Part shown: one piece after another, positions 13,183-13,261 of the stretch
Layout: the number at the start of each line of letters is the position of its first letter
How positions within the stretch are numbered: the stretch's first letter is position 1
NCBI GenBank assembly: GCA_027364495.1
Contig: DAHXPE010000249.1
Coordinates: forward strand, 1 to 13,261
Direction: 5' to 3'
From: Candidatus Heimdallarchaeota archaeon
GTDB taxonomy: Archaea; Asgardarchaeota; Heimdallarchaeia; Hodarchaeales; LC-3
DNA: 13,261 bases
The notes under the pieces: generated by a model
Seen by the model: the letters and a program-made list of their open reading frames with translations, nothing else
Database searches by the model: none
What the model was told of the DNA's origin: nothing
Program-made: the position numbers and the translations under genes

Positions 13183-13261
13183 TTAAGAATTATAATAAGA
13201 AAAATCATCTACAAATACAATTCTACCAATAAATTCAAGATTGGAGTTTTCTTCAAGAATT
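13183..13261 (-). CDS. Partial gene, C-terminus only (unidentified)
   Basis: The minus strand reads 25 residues, ILEENSNLEFIGRIVFVDD then FSYYNS, before TAA at 13183-13185, and is open to the window edge. The residue mix is protein-like and the stop lies 5 bp from the Bat-like gene's stop, a typical tight convergent end. The other minus frames are less convincing. It is too short to name a family. Confidence 0.45.
   Translation of the reverse strand, partial: ILEENSNLEFIGRIVFVDDFSYYNS

Noticed and set aside
1..13261. Defence island, prophage, integron or CRISPR locus
   Set aside because: No nuclease, integrase, transposase, capsid, Cas gene or regularly spaced repeat array was found in any frame inspected; the 51-bp periodicity is within the beta-helix coding sequence.

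Overview
The window is AT-rich DNA (G+C well under 40%) that reads as archaeal and most likely Asgard-like. The lineage is inference. The support is a Bat-type HTH_10 regulator, an HTH_45-type winged helix, a secreted protein with a PGF-CTERM-like tail, TATA-like boxes close to start codons, frequent TTG/GTG starts, and T-rich stretches after genes. No rRNA, tRNA, CRISPR array, integrase or intact insertion sequence was seen.

Region 1 (1-2925). A PadR-family repressor and a membrane protein with an N-terminal HAAS domain (running off the left edge) form a two-gene unit on the minus strand. Divergent from it is a lone 2-hydroxyacyl-CoA dehydratase/benzoyl-CoA reductase-type [4Fe-4S] subunit with no partner subunit or ATP-dependent activator nearby.

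Region 2 (2926-6269). A gene-poor stretch holds a decayed secreted-protein gene on the minus strand. It is followed by a small helical protein with a TerB-like motif, directly upstream of a stand-alone FAD/NAD(P)H reductase. Next come an ABM-fold (dimeric alpha/beta barrel) protein and, convergent to it, a single-domain globin. Globin and reductase are the two halves of a flavohaemoglobin encoded separately, so a role in NO or oxygen chemistry is a reasonable inference. Upstream of the globin lies a short remnant that resembles a winged-helix regulator.

Region 3 (6270-9308). A class I SAM methyltransferase and a DinB/YfiT-like metal-binding four-helix protein converge with only 7 bp between them. 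Then comes a secreted, sequon-rich surface protein with an internal duplication and a C-terminal sorting/anchor tail.

Region 4 (9309-11227). A perfect 12-bp-arm inverted repeat precedes a very large bactofilin-like beta-helix protein of about 22 coils, with glycines spaced every 17 residues. A small HTH_45-type winged-helix gene follows it.

Region 5 (11228-13261). A DMT/EamA transporter (minus) is divergent from a Bat-like HTH_10 regulator with an N-terminal Cys/His set. The shared promoter carries a perfect 20-bp palindrome and a second copy of its GTTGC-N4-GCAAC core. The last 79 bases are probably the C-terminus of another minus-strand gene.

Recurring themes are small one-component regulators and conspicuous palindromic or repeated DNA sites next to TATA-like boxes. 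This is ordinary accessory chromosome rather than a phage, plasmid or defence island. The long-coil bactofilin and the split globin/reductase neighbourhood deserve most attention.
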